Both the position numbers and the translations under genes were made by a program. This document shows positions 49,948 through 58,345 of a DNA stretch of 64,000 nucleotides, piece after piece; the stretch's first letter is position 1; every line of letters begins with the position of its first letter. This DNA comes from Streptomyces sp. DH12 (GTDB lineage Bacteria; Actinomycetota; Actinomycetes; Streptomycetales; Streptomycetaceae). Under the pieces are notes generated by a model, which saw only the letters and a list, made by a program, of their open reading frames with translations, did not search any database and was not told the DNA's origin. The stretch is taken from NCBI RefSeq assembly GCF_020873895.1, contig NZ_JAHWGT010000013.1, positions 1 to 64,000 of the forward strand. The letters are read 5' to 3'.

Positions 49948-50667
49948 ATGACCAAGGAACTTCGCGACCAGGGCCAGGACCGGGACCAGGAGCAGGACCG
50001 GGACCAGGACCGCTGGGACGCCGTCGACGCGTACGTCACCGATCTGCTCTGCCCCGCCGACGAGGCGCTGACCGCCGCGCTCGCCGCGAGCGACGAGGCC
50101 GGCCTGCCGCAGATCGCGGTCTCGCCCAACCAGGGCAAGCTGCTGCACCTCCTGGCCCGCGTCCAGGGCGCCCGGACGGTCCTGGAGATCGGCACCCTCG
50201 GCGGGTACAGCTCCATCTGGCTGGCCCGGGCCCTGCCCGAGGGCGGCCGGCTCGTCACGCTGGAGTACGCCCCCGCGCACGCCGAGGTCGCCCGGCGCAA
50301 CCTCGCCCGCGCGGGCCTGGAGGCGGTCGCGGAGGTCCGTACGGGCGCGGCCCTCGACACCCTGGCGGAGCTGGAGGCGGAGGGGGCGGGCCCCTTCGAC
50401 CTGGTCTTCGTCGACGCCGACAAGAAGAACAACCCGCGCTACGTGGAGTGGGCGCTGCGGCTGACCCGGCCGGGCAGCGTGATCGTCGTCGACAACGTGG
50501 TGCGCGGCGGCAGCGTCCTCGACACCGGCACGGCCGACGAGGCCACCCGCGGCACGCGCGAGATGTTCGACCTGGTCGCCCGCGACCCGCGGCTGGACGC
50601 GACGGCCTTCCAGACCGTCGGCGCCAAGGGGTACGACGGCATGCTCGTCGCCCGGGTGGTGTCCTGA
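49948..50667 (+). CDS. SAM-dependent O-methyltransferase (family 3, COMT/CCoAOMT-like)
   Basis: This 239-residue enzyme has RTVLEIGTLGGYSSIWLARALP (motif I), LVTLEYAPAHAEVARRNLARAG, FDLVFVDADKKNNPRYVEWAL (metal-binding Asp) and SVIVVDNVVRGGSV. These match Mg-dependent O-methyltransferases of catechol-like substrates. The N-terminus has a charged repeat (QDRDQEQDRDQDR). ATG 49948. The natural substrate is unknown. It is followed after 4 bp by the GNAT gene. Confidence 0.95.
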   Translation: MTKELRDQGQDRDQEQDRDQDRWDAVDAYVTDLLCPADEALTAALAASDEAGLPQIAVSPNQGKLLHLLARVQGARTVLEIGTLGGYSSIWLARALPEGGRLVTLEYAPAHAEVARRNLARAGLEAVAEVRTGAALDTLAELEAEGAGPFDLVFVDADKKNNPRYVEWALRLTRPGSVIVVDNVVRGGSVLDTGTADEATRGTREMFDLVARDPRLDATAFQTVGAKGYDGMLVARVVS

Positions 50668-50671
50668 GGCC

Positions 50672-51217
50672 GTGACGACGACCCGCACCGGCCCCGGTAC
50701 CGGCGGGGCCGCCACGGCCGGCCCCCGCTGGGAGATACGCCCCGAGCACCCCGCCACCCCCGACGCCGAGGCGCTGCGCCGCGACTACTACGACGAGGTC
50801 GCCAGCCGGTACTGGCGGCGACCCGCCACCACCGCCGAGATCGACGAGGGGCTCACCGGCGACGGCGTGGAGGCCCTGGCGCCGCCGACCGGCGCCTTCC
50901 TCGTGGGCCGGTACGGGGGGAAGCCAGCGGCCTGCGGCGGCGTGCTGGTGCTGGACGCCGAACGGGCCGAGCTGACCCGCGTCTACGTGCGGCCCGCCTT
51001 CCGCGGCACCGGCGGCGCGGGGCTGCTGCTGGCGGCGCTGGAGGCGGCGGCCCGGGAGCTGGGCGCCCGCCGCATGGTCCTGAACACCCGCACGGACCTG
51101 GTGGAGGCCCGCGCCCTGTACGTCCGGCACGGCTACGCGGAGATACCGGCCTACTGCGAGGGCCCGTACATGGAGGTCTGGTACGGCAGGGAGCTGGACG
51201 AGCCGACCCCGCCGTGA
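50672..51217 (+). CDS. GNAT family N-acetyltransferase
   Basis: This 181-residue protein has the acetyl-CoA loop VRPAFRRTG-like segment YVRPAFRGTGGAGLLLAALEA and the terminal LVEARALYVRHGYAEIPAYCEG. The substrate is unknown. The start is GTG 50672, 4 bp after the O-methyltransferase stop, so the two are probably cotranscribed. Confidence 0.92.
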   Translation: MTTTRTGPGTGGAATAGPRWEIRPEHPATPDAEALRRDYYDEVASRYWRRPATTAEIDEGLTGDGVEALAPPTGAFLVGRYGGKPAACGGVLVLDAERAELTRVYVRPAFRGTGGAGLLLAALEAAARELGARRMVLNTRTDLVEARALYVRHGYAEIPAYCEGPYMEVWYGRELDEPTPP

Positions 51218-51223
51218 CACGCC

Positions 51224-53269
51224 CTACAGGCGGTGGTCGGGAGGCGGCTCGCCCCGGGGGTGCTCCCGGGTCGAGCCGCTCAGCTCGGCGGTCAGCTCCT
51301 CCACCAGCTTGATCAGGTCGGTCGGCCGGTCGGGCCCCCACCAGTCGCCGAGCAGCTCGGCGAGGGACTCCTCACGGGCCTTGGCGAGCCGGGTCGCCGT
51401 CTCCACGCCCCGCTCGGTGAGGAACAGCTGCAGCCCCTCGCGGCGGGCCAGCCCCCGCTCCTCCACCTGCCGGGACGCCTCCGTGATGATCCGCAGGGGC
51501 ACGGGCGCGACCTCGGCGAGCCGCGCGGGCTCGACGGTCCCGTGGCGCCGGATGCGCAGCAGCAGCCAGCTGGCGGCGGGCAGCAGGTCGAGCCCCGCGC
51601 GCTCGGTGATCCGCACGTAGACGGCCTTGCGGCCCTCCCGCGAGCCGAGCACGGACAGGGCGCGGGCGCACTCGTCGTACGAGGAGCGGTGGACCGGGTT
51701 CGAGGCGAGCGTCTCGCTGGGGTCGGGCGCGGTGACCGAGCCGCGCAGCCGGTCCTCCCGCAGGAACCAGGCGATCACGAAGGCCAGCAGGACGACGGGC
51801 GAGGCGTAGAGGAAGACGTCCGTGATGGAGGTCGAGTACGCGTCGAGCGCGGCCGGGCGCAGCGCGGGCGGCAGCTCGGCGATGGCGCGCGGATCGGCGG
51901 CGACGGCGTGCGCGTCGACGCCCGGCGGGACGTCCTGCCCGGCGAGGGCTTCGGTGAGCTTGCCGGTGAGGCGGCTCGTGAAGATCGTGCCGAAGACGGC
52001 GACGCCGAAGGAGGCGCCGATGGAGCGGAAGAACGTGGCGCCGGAGGTGGCGACGCCGAGGTCCTCGTAGCCGACGGAGTTCTGCGCGACGAGCACCAGG
52101 ACCTGCATGACCAGGCCGAGGCCGGCGCCGAAGACGAAGAAGTACAGGCTCATCTCCCACACGGGGCTGGTCTGCTCCATCCGGTGCAGGAGCAGCAGCC
52201 CCACGGCCGTCAGGGCGGTGCCGACGACCGGGAAGACCTTCCAGCGGCCGGTGCGGCTGACGAGCTGGCCGGACGCGGTGGAGGTGAGCAGCATGCCCAG
52301 CACCATGGGCAGCATGTGCACCCCGGACATGGTGGGGCTGACCCGCTGGACGACCTGGAGGAACGTCGGCAGGTACGTCATCGCGCCGAACATGGCGAAG
52401 CCGATGACGAAGCTGATGACGGAGACGAGGGTGAAGGTGCGGATCCGGAACAGCTTCAGCGGCAGGACCGGCTCGGCCGCGCGCCGCTCGACCGACACGA
52501 ACACCACGAGCAGGACGGCGCCCAGCACGGCGAGGCCGATGATGCGGGCGGAGCCCCAGGGCCAGGTGGTGCCGCCCAGGGACGCGACGAGGACGAGGCA
52601 GGTGGCGACCGCCGCGATCAGGAAGGTGCCGAGGTAGTCGATGGTGTGGGGGGTGCGGCGGGACGGGATGTGCAGGGCCGCGGCGATCACGAAGAGGGCG
52701 ACGACGCCGATGGGCAGGTTGATGTAGAAGACCCAGCGCCAGGAGAGGTGCTCGGTGAAGACCCCGCCGAGGAGCGGGCCGAGGACGCTGGTCGTGCCGA
52801 AGACGGCTCCGAAGACGCCCTGGTACCTGCCGCGGTCGCGGGGGGCGACGAGGTCGCCGACGATCGCCATGGACAGCACCATCAGGCCGCCGCCGCCCAG
52901 GCCCTGCACGGCCCGGTAGGCGATGAGCTGCGGCATGTCCTGCGCGATGCCGCACAGCACCGAGCCCAGCAGGAAGATCACGATCGCGGTCTGGAAGAGC
53001 CGCTTGCGGCCGTACTGGTCGCCCAGCTTTCCCCACAGGGGGGTGGCCGCGGTGGCCGCCAGCATGTACGCGGTGACCACCCAGGAGAGGTGGTCCATGC
53101 CGCCGAGCTCGCTGACGATCGTCGGCAGGGCCGTCGACACGATGGTCTGGTCGAGTGCGGCGAGCAGCATGCCGAGGAGCAGGGCCCCGATGGGCAGCAG
53201 GACCGTCCGCCGGTCGTAGCCCGTGCCGGGGGCCGGGCTGGTGGCCGGGGTGCCGACTGGCCGCGTCAT
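51224..53269 (-). CDS. DHA2 MFS drug exporter fused to a winged-helix domain
   Basis: This 681-residue protein has two parts. Residues about 25-515 form a 14-helix MFS exporter (LDQTIVSTALPTIVSELGG, AATPLWGKLGDQYGRKRLFQ, LGPLLGGVFTEHLSWRWVFYINLP). Residues from about 530 form a soluble domain resembling MarR-type regulators (LLLRIRRHGTVEPARLAEVA, RQVEERGLARREG, FLTERGVETATRLAKAREE). ATG 53269 has GGGAGG 4 bases upstream. The tail could sense drugs or bind DNA, though its role is unknown. It converges on the GNAT gene with a 6-bp gap. Confidence 0.93.
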   Translation of the reverse strand: MTRPVGTPATSPAPGTGYDRRTVLLPIGALLLGMLLAALDQTIVSTALPTIVSELGGMDHLSWVVTAYMLAATAATPLWGKLGDQYGRKRLFQTAIVIFLLGSVLCGIAQDMPQLIAYRAVQGLGGGGLMVLSMAIVGDLVAPRDRGRYQGVFGAVFGTTSVLGPLLGGVFTEHLSWRWVFYINLPIGVVALFVIAAALHIPSRRTPHTIDYLGTFLIAAVATCLVLVASLGGTTWPWGSARIIGLAVLGAVLLVVFVSVERRAAEPVLPLKLFRIRTFTLVSVISFVIGFAMFGAMTYLPTFLQVVQRVSPTMSGVHMLPMVLGMLLTSTASGQLVSRTGRWKVFPVVGTALTAVGLLLLHRMEQTSPVWEMSLYFFVFGAGLGLVMQVLVLVAQNSVGYEDLGVATSGATFFRSIGASFGVAVFGTIFTSRLTGKLTEALAGQDVPPGVDAHAVAADPRAIAELPPALRPAALDAYSTSITDVFLYASPVVLLAFVIAWFLREDRLRGSVTAPDPSETLASNPVHRSSYDECARALSVLGSREGRKAVYVRITERAGLDLLPAASWLLLRIRRHGTVEPARLAEVAPVPLRIITEASRQVEERGLARREGLQLFLTERGVETATRLAKAREESLAELLGDWWGPDRPTDLIKLVEELTAELSGSTREHPRGEPPPDHRL

Positions 53270-53433
53270 GGGCGCCTCCCTCGTTCTCTTCCCATCCATC
53301 GTGGGCGGTCTGGCCGGTTATGGCCTGCCGAGCGGGACGCGGACTGTTGGGAACGTCACGCCGTACCTGCATAATCGCTGCGTTCACGGGGGTCGCGTTT
53401 CAGCCAGCAGCACCGTCAGGGGAGGAACCCGCA

Positions 53434-54642
53434 GTGGCCGGAGAGGTCTGTCCTGGGTGCGGCGCGCCCGCGGCGGCGTGGACGGCGGGCTGCGCCTGCG
53501 CCCCCGTCCCCGGCCCCGTGCACGGCCCGGGAACCGCTCACGGCCCGGGTGGCGCGCCGGACGCGTTCGAGCCGCTGCGGATACGGCCGTACGTGCAGCT
53601 GCGCCCCGCGACTCCGGACGCCCCGGACGGTCCGGACGGTCCCCGGACGGCCGGGGCGGCCGGGGCGGCCGCCGCGTCCGGCCCGGGCGACGGCGCCGGG
53701 TACGCGGGGCACGGCGGGTACGAGGCGCCGGGCGGGTACGCACACCAGCCCACCCCCGAGCGCCACCCCGGCACCGCACACCACCCCGCCGACGGGCAGC
53801 GGGACGGCACCGGCCGCGAGCCCGCCCCCGGGGGCCGCGCCGGGGCCGTCCCCCCGCCGCACTCCCCCGCCGTACCGCGCACCGGCGGCCTCCCGGACGG
53901 CGCCGGGGCCGCGTACGACGCCGGGCTCGTGGACGTCACCCCGCCGCGCGTGGCCGCCGCGGCCGGGCCGGGGCGTGCGCGGCGGCGGGCGGGGGCGCGC
54001 GGGCGGCGGGGCTCCGCCGCGCCGGGCCCGGTCGCCGGGGTGCTGGTGGCCGTCGTCGCGGTGGTGGGGGCGGCCGCCTTCGCGGGCGGTCTGTTCGACG
54101 GGGACGGCTCGGCCGACCGGGTGGCGCCCGACCCGCGCCCCAGCGTCCCGCCGTGGCCCGACGCCGTCACCGGGGCGCCGACGTCCGCGCCGGAGGCGAG
54201 CGGGGCGTCCTCGCACAGCGCGCGACCGTCGACGCTCGGGCCGTCGGTGTCCCGGCGGTCCACGTCGGGGCGCCCGTCCGACCCCGGGGAGGCGACGTCG
54301 CCGGAGGCGACCGCCTCCGCCGTCCCGGTCCTCGCGTCGCCCGGCCGCTCGACGCCGGCGCGGGAGCCGGCCCCGCGCCCGCCCTCGCCCCGCGGCTCCG
54401 CGTCCGAGGCGGCCGGTGGTCCCGTCCTCGGCCGCGGGGACCGGGGCCGGGACGTCTCCGACCTCCAGCACCGGCTGCGCCAGGTGGGCCTGTACGACGG
54501 ACCCCCGCACGGCCGCTACGACAAGGACGTCGAACGGGCGGTCGCCGCGTACCAGTCGAGCCGCGGCGTGACGACCGACCCGAGCGGCGTCTACGGCGCG
54601 GACACCCGCGCCGCCCTGGAAGCCGAGACCGCCGGCCGCTGA
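53434..54642 (+). CDS. Membrane-anchored peptidoglycan-binding protein
   Basis: This 402-residue protein starts with a short zinc-knuckle-like VCPGCGAPAAAWTAGCAC and continues with about 170 residues of Gly/Pro/Ala-rich cytoplasmic sequence. One membrane helix follows (GPVAGVLVAVVAVVGAAAFAGG), then a Ser/Pro/Ala external linker. It ends in a PG_binding_1 domain (DVSDLQHRLRQVGLYDG, YDKDVERAVAAYQSSRGV, YGADTRAALEAE). It likely senses or tethers the cell wall. GTG 53434 has GGGGAGGAA about 5 bases upstream. Confidence 0.9.
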   Translation: MAGEVCPGCGAPAAAWTAGCACAPVPGPVHGPGTAHGPGGAPDAFEPLRIRPYVQLRPATPDAPDGPDGPRTAGAAGAAAASGPGDGAGYAGHGGYEAPGGYAHQPTPERHPGTAHHPADGQRDGTGREPAPGGRAGAVPPPHSPAVPRTGGLPDGAGAAYDAGLVDVTPPRVAAAAGPGRARRRAGARGRRGSAAPGPVAGVLVAVVAVVGAAAFAGGLFDGDGSADRVAPDPRPSVPPWPDAVTGAPTSAPEASGASSHSARPSTLGPSVSRRSTSGRPSDPGEATSPEATASAVPVLASPGRSTPAREPAPRPPSPRGSASEAAGGPVLGRGDRGRDVSDLQHRLRQVGLYDGPPHGRYDKDVERAVAAYQSSRGVTTDPSGVYGADTRAALEAETAGR

Positions 54643-54826
54643 CCCGGCCGCCGCCCATGACAGCCGCCCCCGGCCCCCGTCGCGCACCCCGCGGGGCCGC
54701 GCGGCGGGGGCCGGGTGGCGCTGCACGCCCTTCGTTTTGTATGGTGCAGGAACAAAGTGGTCCCGCCCGTACTCCCTGACCGGCGGGCGGGCCCACTGCG
54801 TACCCCTTCGCGCCTTTGGAGACCCC

Positions 54827-55507
54827 ATGACGGCCACCCCCACGTCCGACGTCCTCACCGCGCGGGCGCTGCTGCTCGACATGGACGGCACGCTGGTCGA
54901 CTCGGACGCCGTGGTGGAGCGCGTCTGGAGCCGCTGGGCGCTCCGGCACGGGTTGGACCCGCAGGAGGCGCTGAAGGTCGTGCACGGCCGCCAGGGGTAC
55001 GCCACCATGGCCGCCCTGCTGCCCGACCGGCCCATGGAGCTGAACCACGCGGAGAACCGCGAGCTGCTCGCCGAGGAGACGGCCGACCTGGACGGGGTCG
55101 TCGCGATACCGGGCGCCCCGGAGTTCCTGGCGTCGATCAACGCCCTCCCGCACGCCCTGGTCACCTCCGCCGACGCCCCGCTGGCCGGGGCGCGGATGGC
55201 CGCGGCCGGGCTGCGGATGCCGCCGGTGCGGGTGACCGCCGAGTGCGTCAGCGCCAGCAAGCCCGACCCGGAGGGGTTCCTGAAGGGCGCGGCGGAGCTG
55301 GGGTTCGCCCCGGCGGACTGCGTGGTGTTCGAGGACTCGGAGGCCGGCGTGGCCGCCGGCCGGGCGGCGGGGATGCGCGTCGTGGGCGTCGGCCCGCGCG
55401 CCTCGGCGTTCGCTCCGGACGCGCACGTGGCGGACCTGACGCGGCTGCGCGTGGAGGCGGACGCCGACGGGGTGCTGCGCCTCCACGTCACCGCCCCGGC
55501 GGCCTGA
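54827..55507 (+). CDS. HAD-family phosphatase (sugar-phosphatase type)
   Basis: This 226-residue enzyme has LLLDMDGTLVDSD with nucleophile D18 and D20 (motif I), ALVTSADAPLAGARM (motif II Ser/Thr), SASKPDPEGFLKGAAELG (motif III Lys) and CVVFEDSEAGVAAGRAAGM (motif IV). This fits the subfamily IA phosphatases such as 2-deoxyglucose-6-phosphatase or mannitol-1-phosphatase. ATG 54827 is used. The neighbours give no hint of substrate. Confidence 0.93.
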   Translation: MTATPTSDVLTARALLLDMDGTLVDSDAVVERVWSRWALRHGLDPQEALKVVHGRQGYATMAALLPDRPMELNHAENRELLAEETADLDGVVAIPGAPEFLASINALPHALVTSADAPLAGARMAAAGLRMPPVRVTAECVSASKPDPEGFLKGAAELGFAPADCVVFEDSEAGVAAGRAAGMRVVGVGPRASAFAPDAHVADLTRLRVEADADGVLRLHVTAPAA

Positions 55508-55547
55508 CGCCGCGCGGGCGCCGGCCGCCGTCGGCGGGTTCGCGCCG

Positions 55548-56132
55548 TCAGCCGACCAGCGCCTCGTAGAGGCTGAAGCAGGCGAGCGCCAGCATCAGGC
55601 CGGCGGCCACCTTGGTGATCAGCCGCAGCGGAACGTACTTCATGAGGGTCCGCCCGCCCAGGATGCCCAGGGCGGCGACCGCCCACAGGGCGAGGACCGC
55701 GCCGAGGCCGACGGAGAGCGGGTCGTCGTAGCGGGCGGCGAGGTTCGCGGTCATGATCTGCGTCAGGTCGCCGAACTCGGCGACGAGGATCAGCATGAAG
55801 CCCGCGCCGGAGACCTTCCAGAAGGACTGGTCGGCGGGGGCCTTGATCTCCTCGTCCCCGTCGTCGTCCTTCTTCAGCAGCAGCATCGCCGCGCCGGCCA
55901 GGAAGAGCACGCCGACGAACGCCTGCACCAGCCGGTGCGGGAGGAGCGTGAGGACGCTGCCGGCGGCGACGGCGAGGGCCACGTGGACGGCGAAGGCCGC
56001 GGCGACGCCCGCGAAGACGTAGGAGGCGCGGTAGCGGGTGCCGAGCATCAGACCGGCGAGCGCGGTCTTGTCGGGGAGTTCGGCCAGGAAGACGACACCG
56101 AAGGTGATCGTCACGATCGTCAGGCTGAGCAC
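55548..56132 (-). CDS. TMEM165/GDT1 (UPF0016) family Mn2+/Ca2+ transporter
   Basis: This 194-residue membrane protein has two homologous triple-helix halves, each with the signature E-x-x-D: E18-D21 (FLAELPDKTALAG) and E119-D122 (LVAEFGDLTQIM). A charged cytoplasmic loop (KKDDDGDEEIKAP) lies between. Homologues export Mn2+ or Ca2+ by cation/proton exchange. A yybP-ykoY riboswitch upstream indicates induction by manganese, so efflux of excess Mn2+ is likely. GTG 56132 is the start. Confidence 0.95.
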   Translation of the reverse strand: MLSLTIVTITFGVVFLAELPDKTALAGLMLGTRYRASYVFAGVAAAFAVHVALAVAAGSVLTLLPHRLVQAFVGVLFLAGAAMLLLKKDDDGDEEIKAPADQSFWKVSGAGFMLILVAEFGDLTQIMTANLAARYDDPLSVGLGAVLALWAVAALGILGGRTLMKYVPLRLITKVAAGLMLALACFSLYEALVG

Positions 56133-56231
56133 GGGCTGGGTTCCTCAATCGGTCGGGCTCCGCCGTACCGAGGGACCGTCGCTGGCGCGATTTCGGGGTC
56201 GCTTCGGCACGACGGGGCCATGGGTGCATGA

Positions 56232-56352
56232 CTCCGCTGGTGCCGAAGGTCTCGCTGGCGGGCCTCTGACGAGGTCCGCCTCCGGGCGCCGGCCGGGCAC
56301 GGGGCCCAGCAGTATGTCGACGGTCCGGCGAAGAGCTACTCCCCTTCTGCTC
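56232..56352 (-). ncRNA. yybP-ykoY manganese riboswitch
   Basis: On the leftward strand AAGGGGAGTAGC is followed 15-20 bases later by GACATACTG, and near the 3' side by GCCAGCGAGACCTTCGGCAC. These are the two conserved internal loops of the yybP-ykoY class, which bind Mn2+. It lies 100 bp before the TMEM165-type transporter start, the usual pairing for this class. Confidence 0.9.
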
Positions 56353-56416
56353 CGTCCAGGGTACGCGACCCCCGCCGGCGCCCCCGTCCGGCCGCCCCGC
56401 CGGGCACCCCCCTCCC

Positions 56417-56470
56417 GCCGCCCCGCCCGGCGCCCGCGCCCCACCGGCCGCCCCGCCCGGCGCCCGCGCC
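56417..56470. repeat. 30-bp-period direct repeat
   Basis: A 24-bp block (GCCGCCCCGCCCGGCGCCCG followed by CGCC) occurs at 56417-56440 and again at 56447-56470, separated by six bases. It lies between two leftward genes and does not code. Confidence 0.8.
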
Positions 56471-56501
56471 CCCGGTCGCCGGCCCTCACCCGCCCGCCCG
56501 C

Positions 56502-57248
56502 TCATCCGGTGCCCTCCGCCCGGTGCAGCAGGCCGCGCGCCACCAGTTCCAGCACCACGGCCACCGCCACCGCCTGCACCGCCATCAGCGCGACCAGCAC
56601 GAACAACTGGACCGCCCCGGCCTGGAGGGGTGAGGCCCCGCCCAGGAGCATGCCGACGAAGGCGCCCGGCAGGGTGACGAGCCCCACGGTCCGGGTCTGG
56701 TCCAACCCCGGCAGCAGCGCGTCGGCGGCGGCCGCCCGCGCCACCTCCAGCCGGGCGTCGCGGGGCGCCAGGCCGAGCGCGAGCCCCGCCTCCACCTCGC
56801 CGTGGCGGGTGGCGAGGTCGTCCAGGGCGCGCCGCCCACCGAGGACGGTCGCGGTGAGCGCCCCGCCGACGAGGATCCCGGTGACCGGCACCAGCGTGAT
56901 CCCCCTGACCGGGACCAGTCCGGTGAGCACCAGCGCCGCCACGACCGGCGCCACCCCGGCGGCGATGGGCAGGGCGGCCCAGCGCCACGTCCGGTTGGCG
57001 GTGAGGCGCCGGCCCGCGGTCCGTACGGCGACGCCGTACATGACGAGCAGGAACAGCAGGAGGAGCGGTACGGCGCGGACGACCCAGCCGATGACCAGCG
57101 ACACGGCGGCCAGCTGCACGGCGGCGCGCGCCCCCGCGAGGGCGACCTCCCGGGGCGGGCGCAGGTGGGCGAGGGCGACGACGGCCGCCGCGACGGCGAG
57201 CAGGACGGCGAGGACGGCGCCGAAGACGGGGCCGACGGTCAGCAGCAC
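56502..57248 (-). CDS. FetB/UPF0014-like ABC transporter permease
   Basis: This 248-residue protein has about seven helices. EVALAGARAAVQLAAVSLVIGW, MYGVAVRTAGRR, GRRALDDLATRHGEVEAGLALGL and LPGAFVGMLLGGASPLQAGAVQL match the YbbM/FetB family. In E. coli FetAB exports iron under stress. The ATPase partner (FetA) is not adjacent here, so another ATPase must serve or the gene is solitary. The start is GTG 57248. Confidence 0.9.
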   Translation of the reverse strand: MLLTVGPVFGAVLAVLLAVAAAVVALAHLRPPREVALAGARAAVQLAAVSLVIGWVVRAVPLLLLFLLVMYGVAVRTAGRRLTANRTWRWAALPIAAGVAPVVAALVLTGLVPVRGITLVPVTGILVGGALTATVLGGRRALDDLATRHGEVEAGLALGLAPRDARLEVARAAAADALLPGLDQTRTVGLVTLPGAFVGMLLGGASPLQAGAVQLFVLVALMAVQAVAVAVVLELVARGLLHRAEGTG

Positions 57249-57435
57249 ACGTCAACCCTAGGTCCCGCACCGGCGTCTGGCGGGTTGTCACCAAGTCGAC
57301 AAGCCCTTGTCGTGACGTGTGCATGTCGTCACGCTGTTGCCTGGCGCCCATCTCCACGTCACCCGGCGCCACCACGATGGCCGAGCCGCCCTCCCGGGCG
57401 GCCCGGTCGAGCCCTCACCCCCGCTGGGAGTCCGC

Positions 57436-58092
57436 ATGTCCCGTGTCTACGCGCGTCAAGCCATCCGCCGCGCCGCCGTCACCGCGCTCACCGCCGCCCT
57501 GGCCGCCACCGGTCTGCTGGCCACCGCGCCCACCGCCCAGGCGGCCCCGCCGACACCGGTCGGCGCGTCCACCGCCCGCACGTACCTGGGGCAGCTCGCG
57601 GTCCGGGCGGAAGGTTCCTCCTCCGGGTACAGCCGGGACGCCTTCCCGCACTGGATCACCCAGTACGGCACCTGCAACACCCGCGAGGTCGTCCTCCACC
57701 GCGACGGCACCGGCGTCGAACAGGACTCCGGCTGCGCGGCCGTCGCCGGGCGCTGGTACTCGGAGTACGACGGTGCCACCTGGACCCTCGCCTCGGACCT
57801 CGACATCGACCACGTCGTCCCGCTCGCCGAGGCGTGGCGCTCGGGCGCGAACGCGTGGACCACCTCCGACCGCCGCGCCTTCGCCAACGACCTGACGCGC
57901 CCCCAGCTCATCGCCGTCACCGACAACGCCAACCAGGCCAAGGGCGACAAGGACCCCGCCGCGTGGATGCCCTCGCGCACCGCCTACCGCTGCACGTACG
58001 CCCGGATGTGGGTGCACGTGAAGCACCACTGGGGCCTGTCCGTGGACACGGCGGAGAAGAGCGCCCTGCAGTCCACCCTCAACGCCTGCTGA
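57436..58092 (+). CDS. Secreted HNH endonuclease (GmrSD/DUF1524-type domain)
   Basis: This 218-residue protein has a signal peptide (RRAAVTALTAALAATGLLATAPTAQA) and a nuclease domain with DLDIDHVVPLAEAW (121-134), the His-Asp core. RAFANDLTRPQLIAVTDNANQAKGDKDPAAW (the conserved N-x-x-K-x-D) and a final cysteine-containing helix follow. Several cysteines (C80, C100, near C-terminus) suit an exported, disulfide-stabilised nuclease. It probably scavenges DNA/RNA outside the cell. ATG 57436 has GGGAG 5 bases upstream. Confidence 0.93.
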   Translation: MSRVYARQAIRRAAVTALTAALAATGLLATAPTAQAAPPTPVGASTARTYLGQLAVRAEGSSSGYSRDAFPHWITQYGTCNTREVVLHRDGTGVEQDSGCAAVAGRWYSEYDGATWTLASDLDIDHVVPLAEAWRSGANAWTTSDRRAFANDLTRPQLIAVTDNANQAKGDKDPAAWMPSRTAYRCTYARMWVHVKHHWGLSVDTAEKSALQSTLNAC

Positions 58093-58288
58093 CCCCCGCG
58101 CCCCCGGCCCCCTCGCCACCCCTCCCCGGGTCCCGCGCCGGTACGGACCCGCGCCCGGGACGGGACGGACAGCCGCCGACGTCCTCCGTCGCGCTCGGGT
58201 CGGCGGCAGGTGACCGCGATCCGGTGAGGGACCTCCGGTCAGGCCAACCCCCGTCCCCACCGCGGCAGATGGCCCACCGCGCCCCTGC

Positions 58289-58319
58289 CCCGTACCGTAC
58301 GGGTCCCGTACCGTACGGG
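58289..58319. promoter_or_regulatory. Twin 15-bp palindromes before a phosphatase gene
   Basis: CCCGTACCGTACGGG occurs twice, at 58289-58303 and 58305-58319, one base apart. Each is a 7-bp perfect inverted repeat around a single central C. The pair ends 26 bp before the phosphatase ATG, an operator-like position. The 16-bp centre-to-centre spacing could allow two dimers to bind side by side. The regulator is unknown. Confidence 0.65.
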
Positions 58320-58345
58320 CGGGGTGACGGGGAGGGGGCCGGGCC

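Noticed and set aside
53416-57375. Long leftward open frame of about 1300 codons
   Set aside because: Same artefact. It is antisense to the peptidoglycan-binding and HAD genes and has no recognisable domain.
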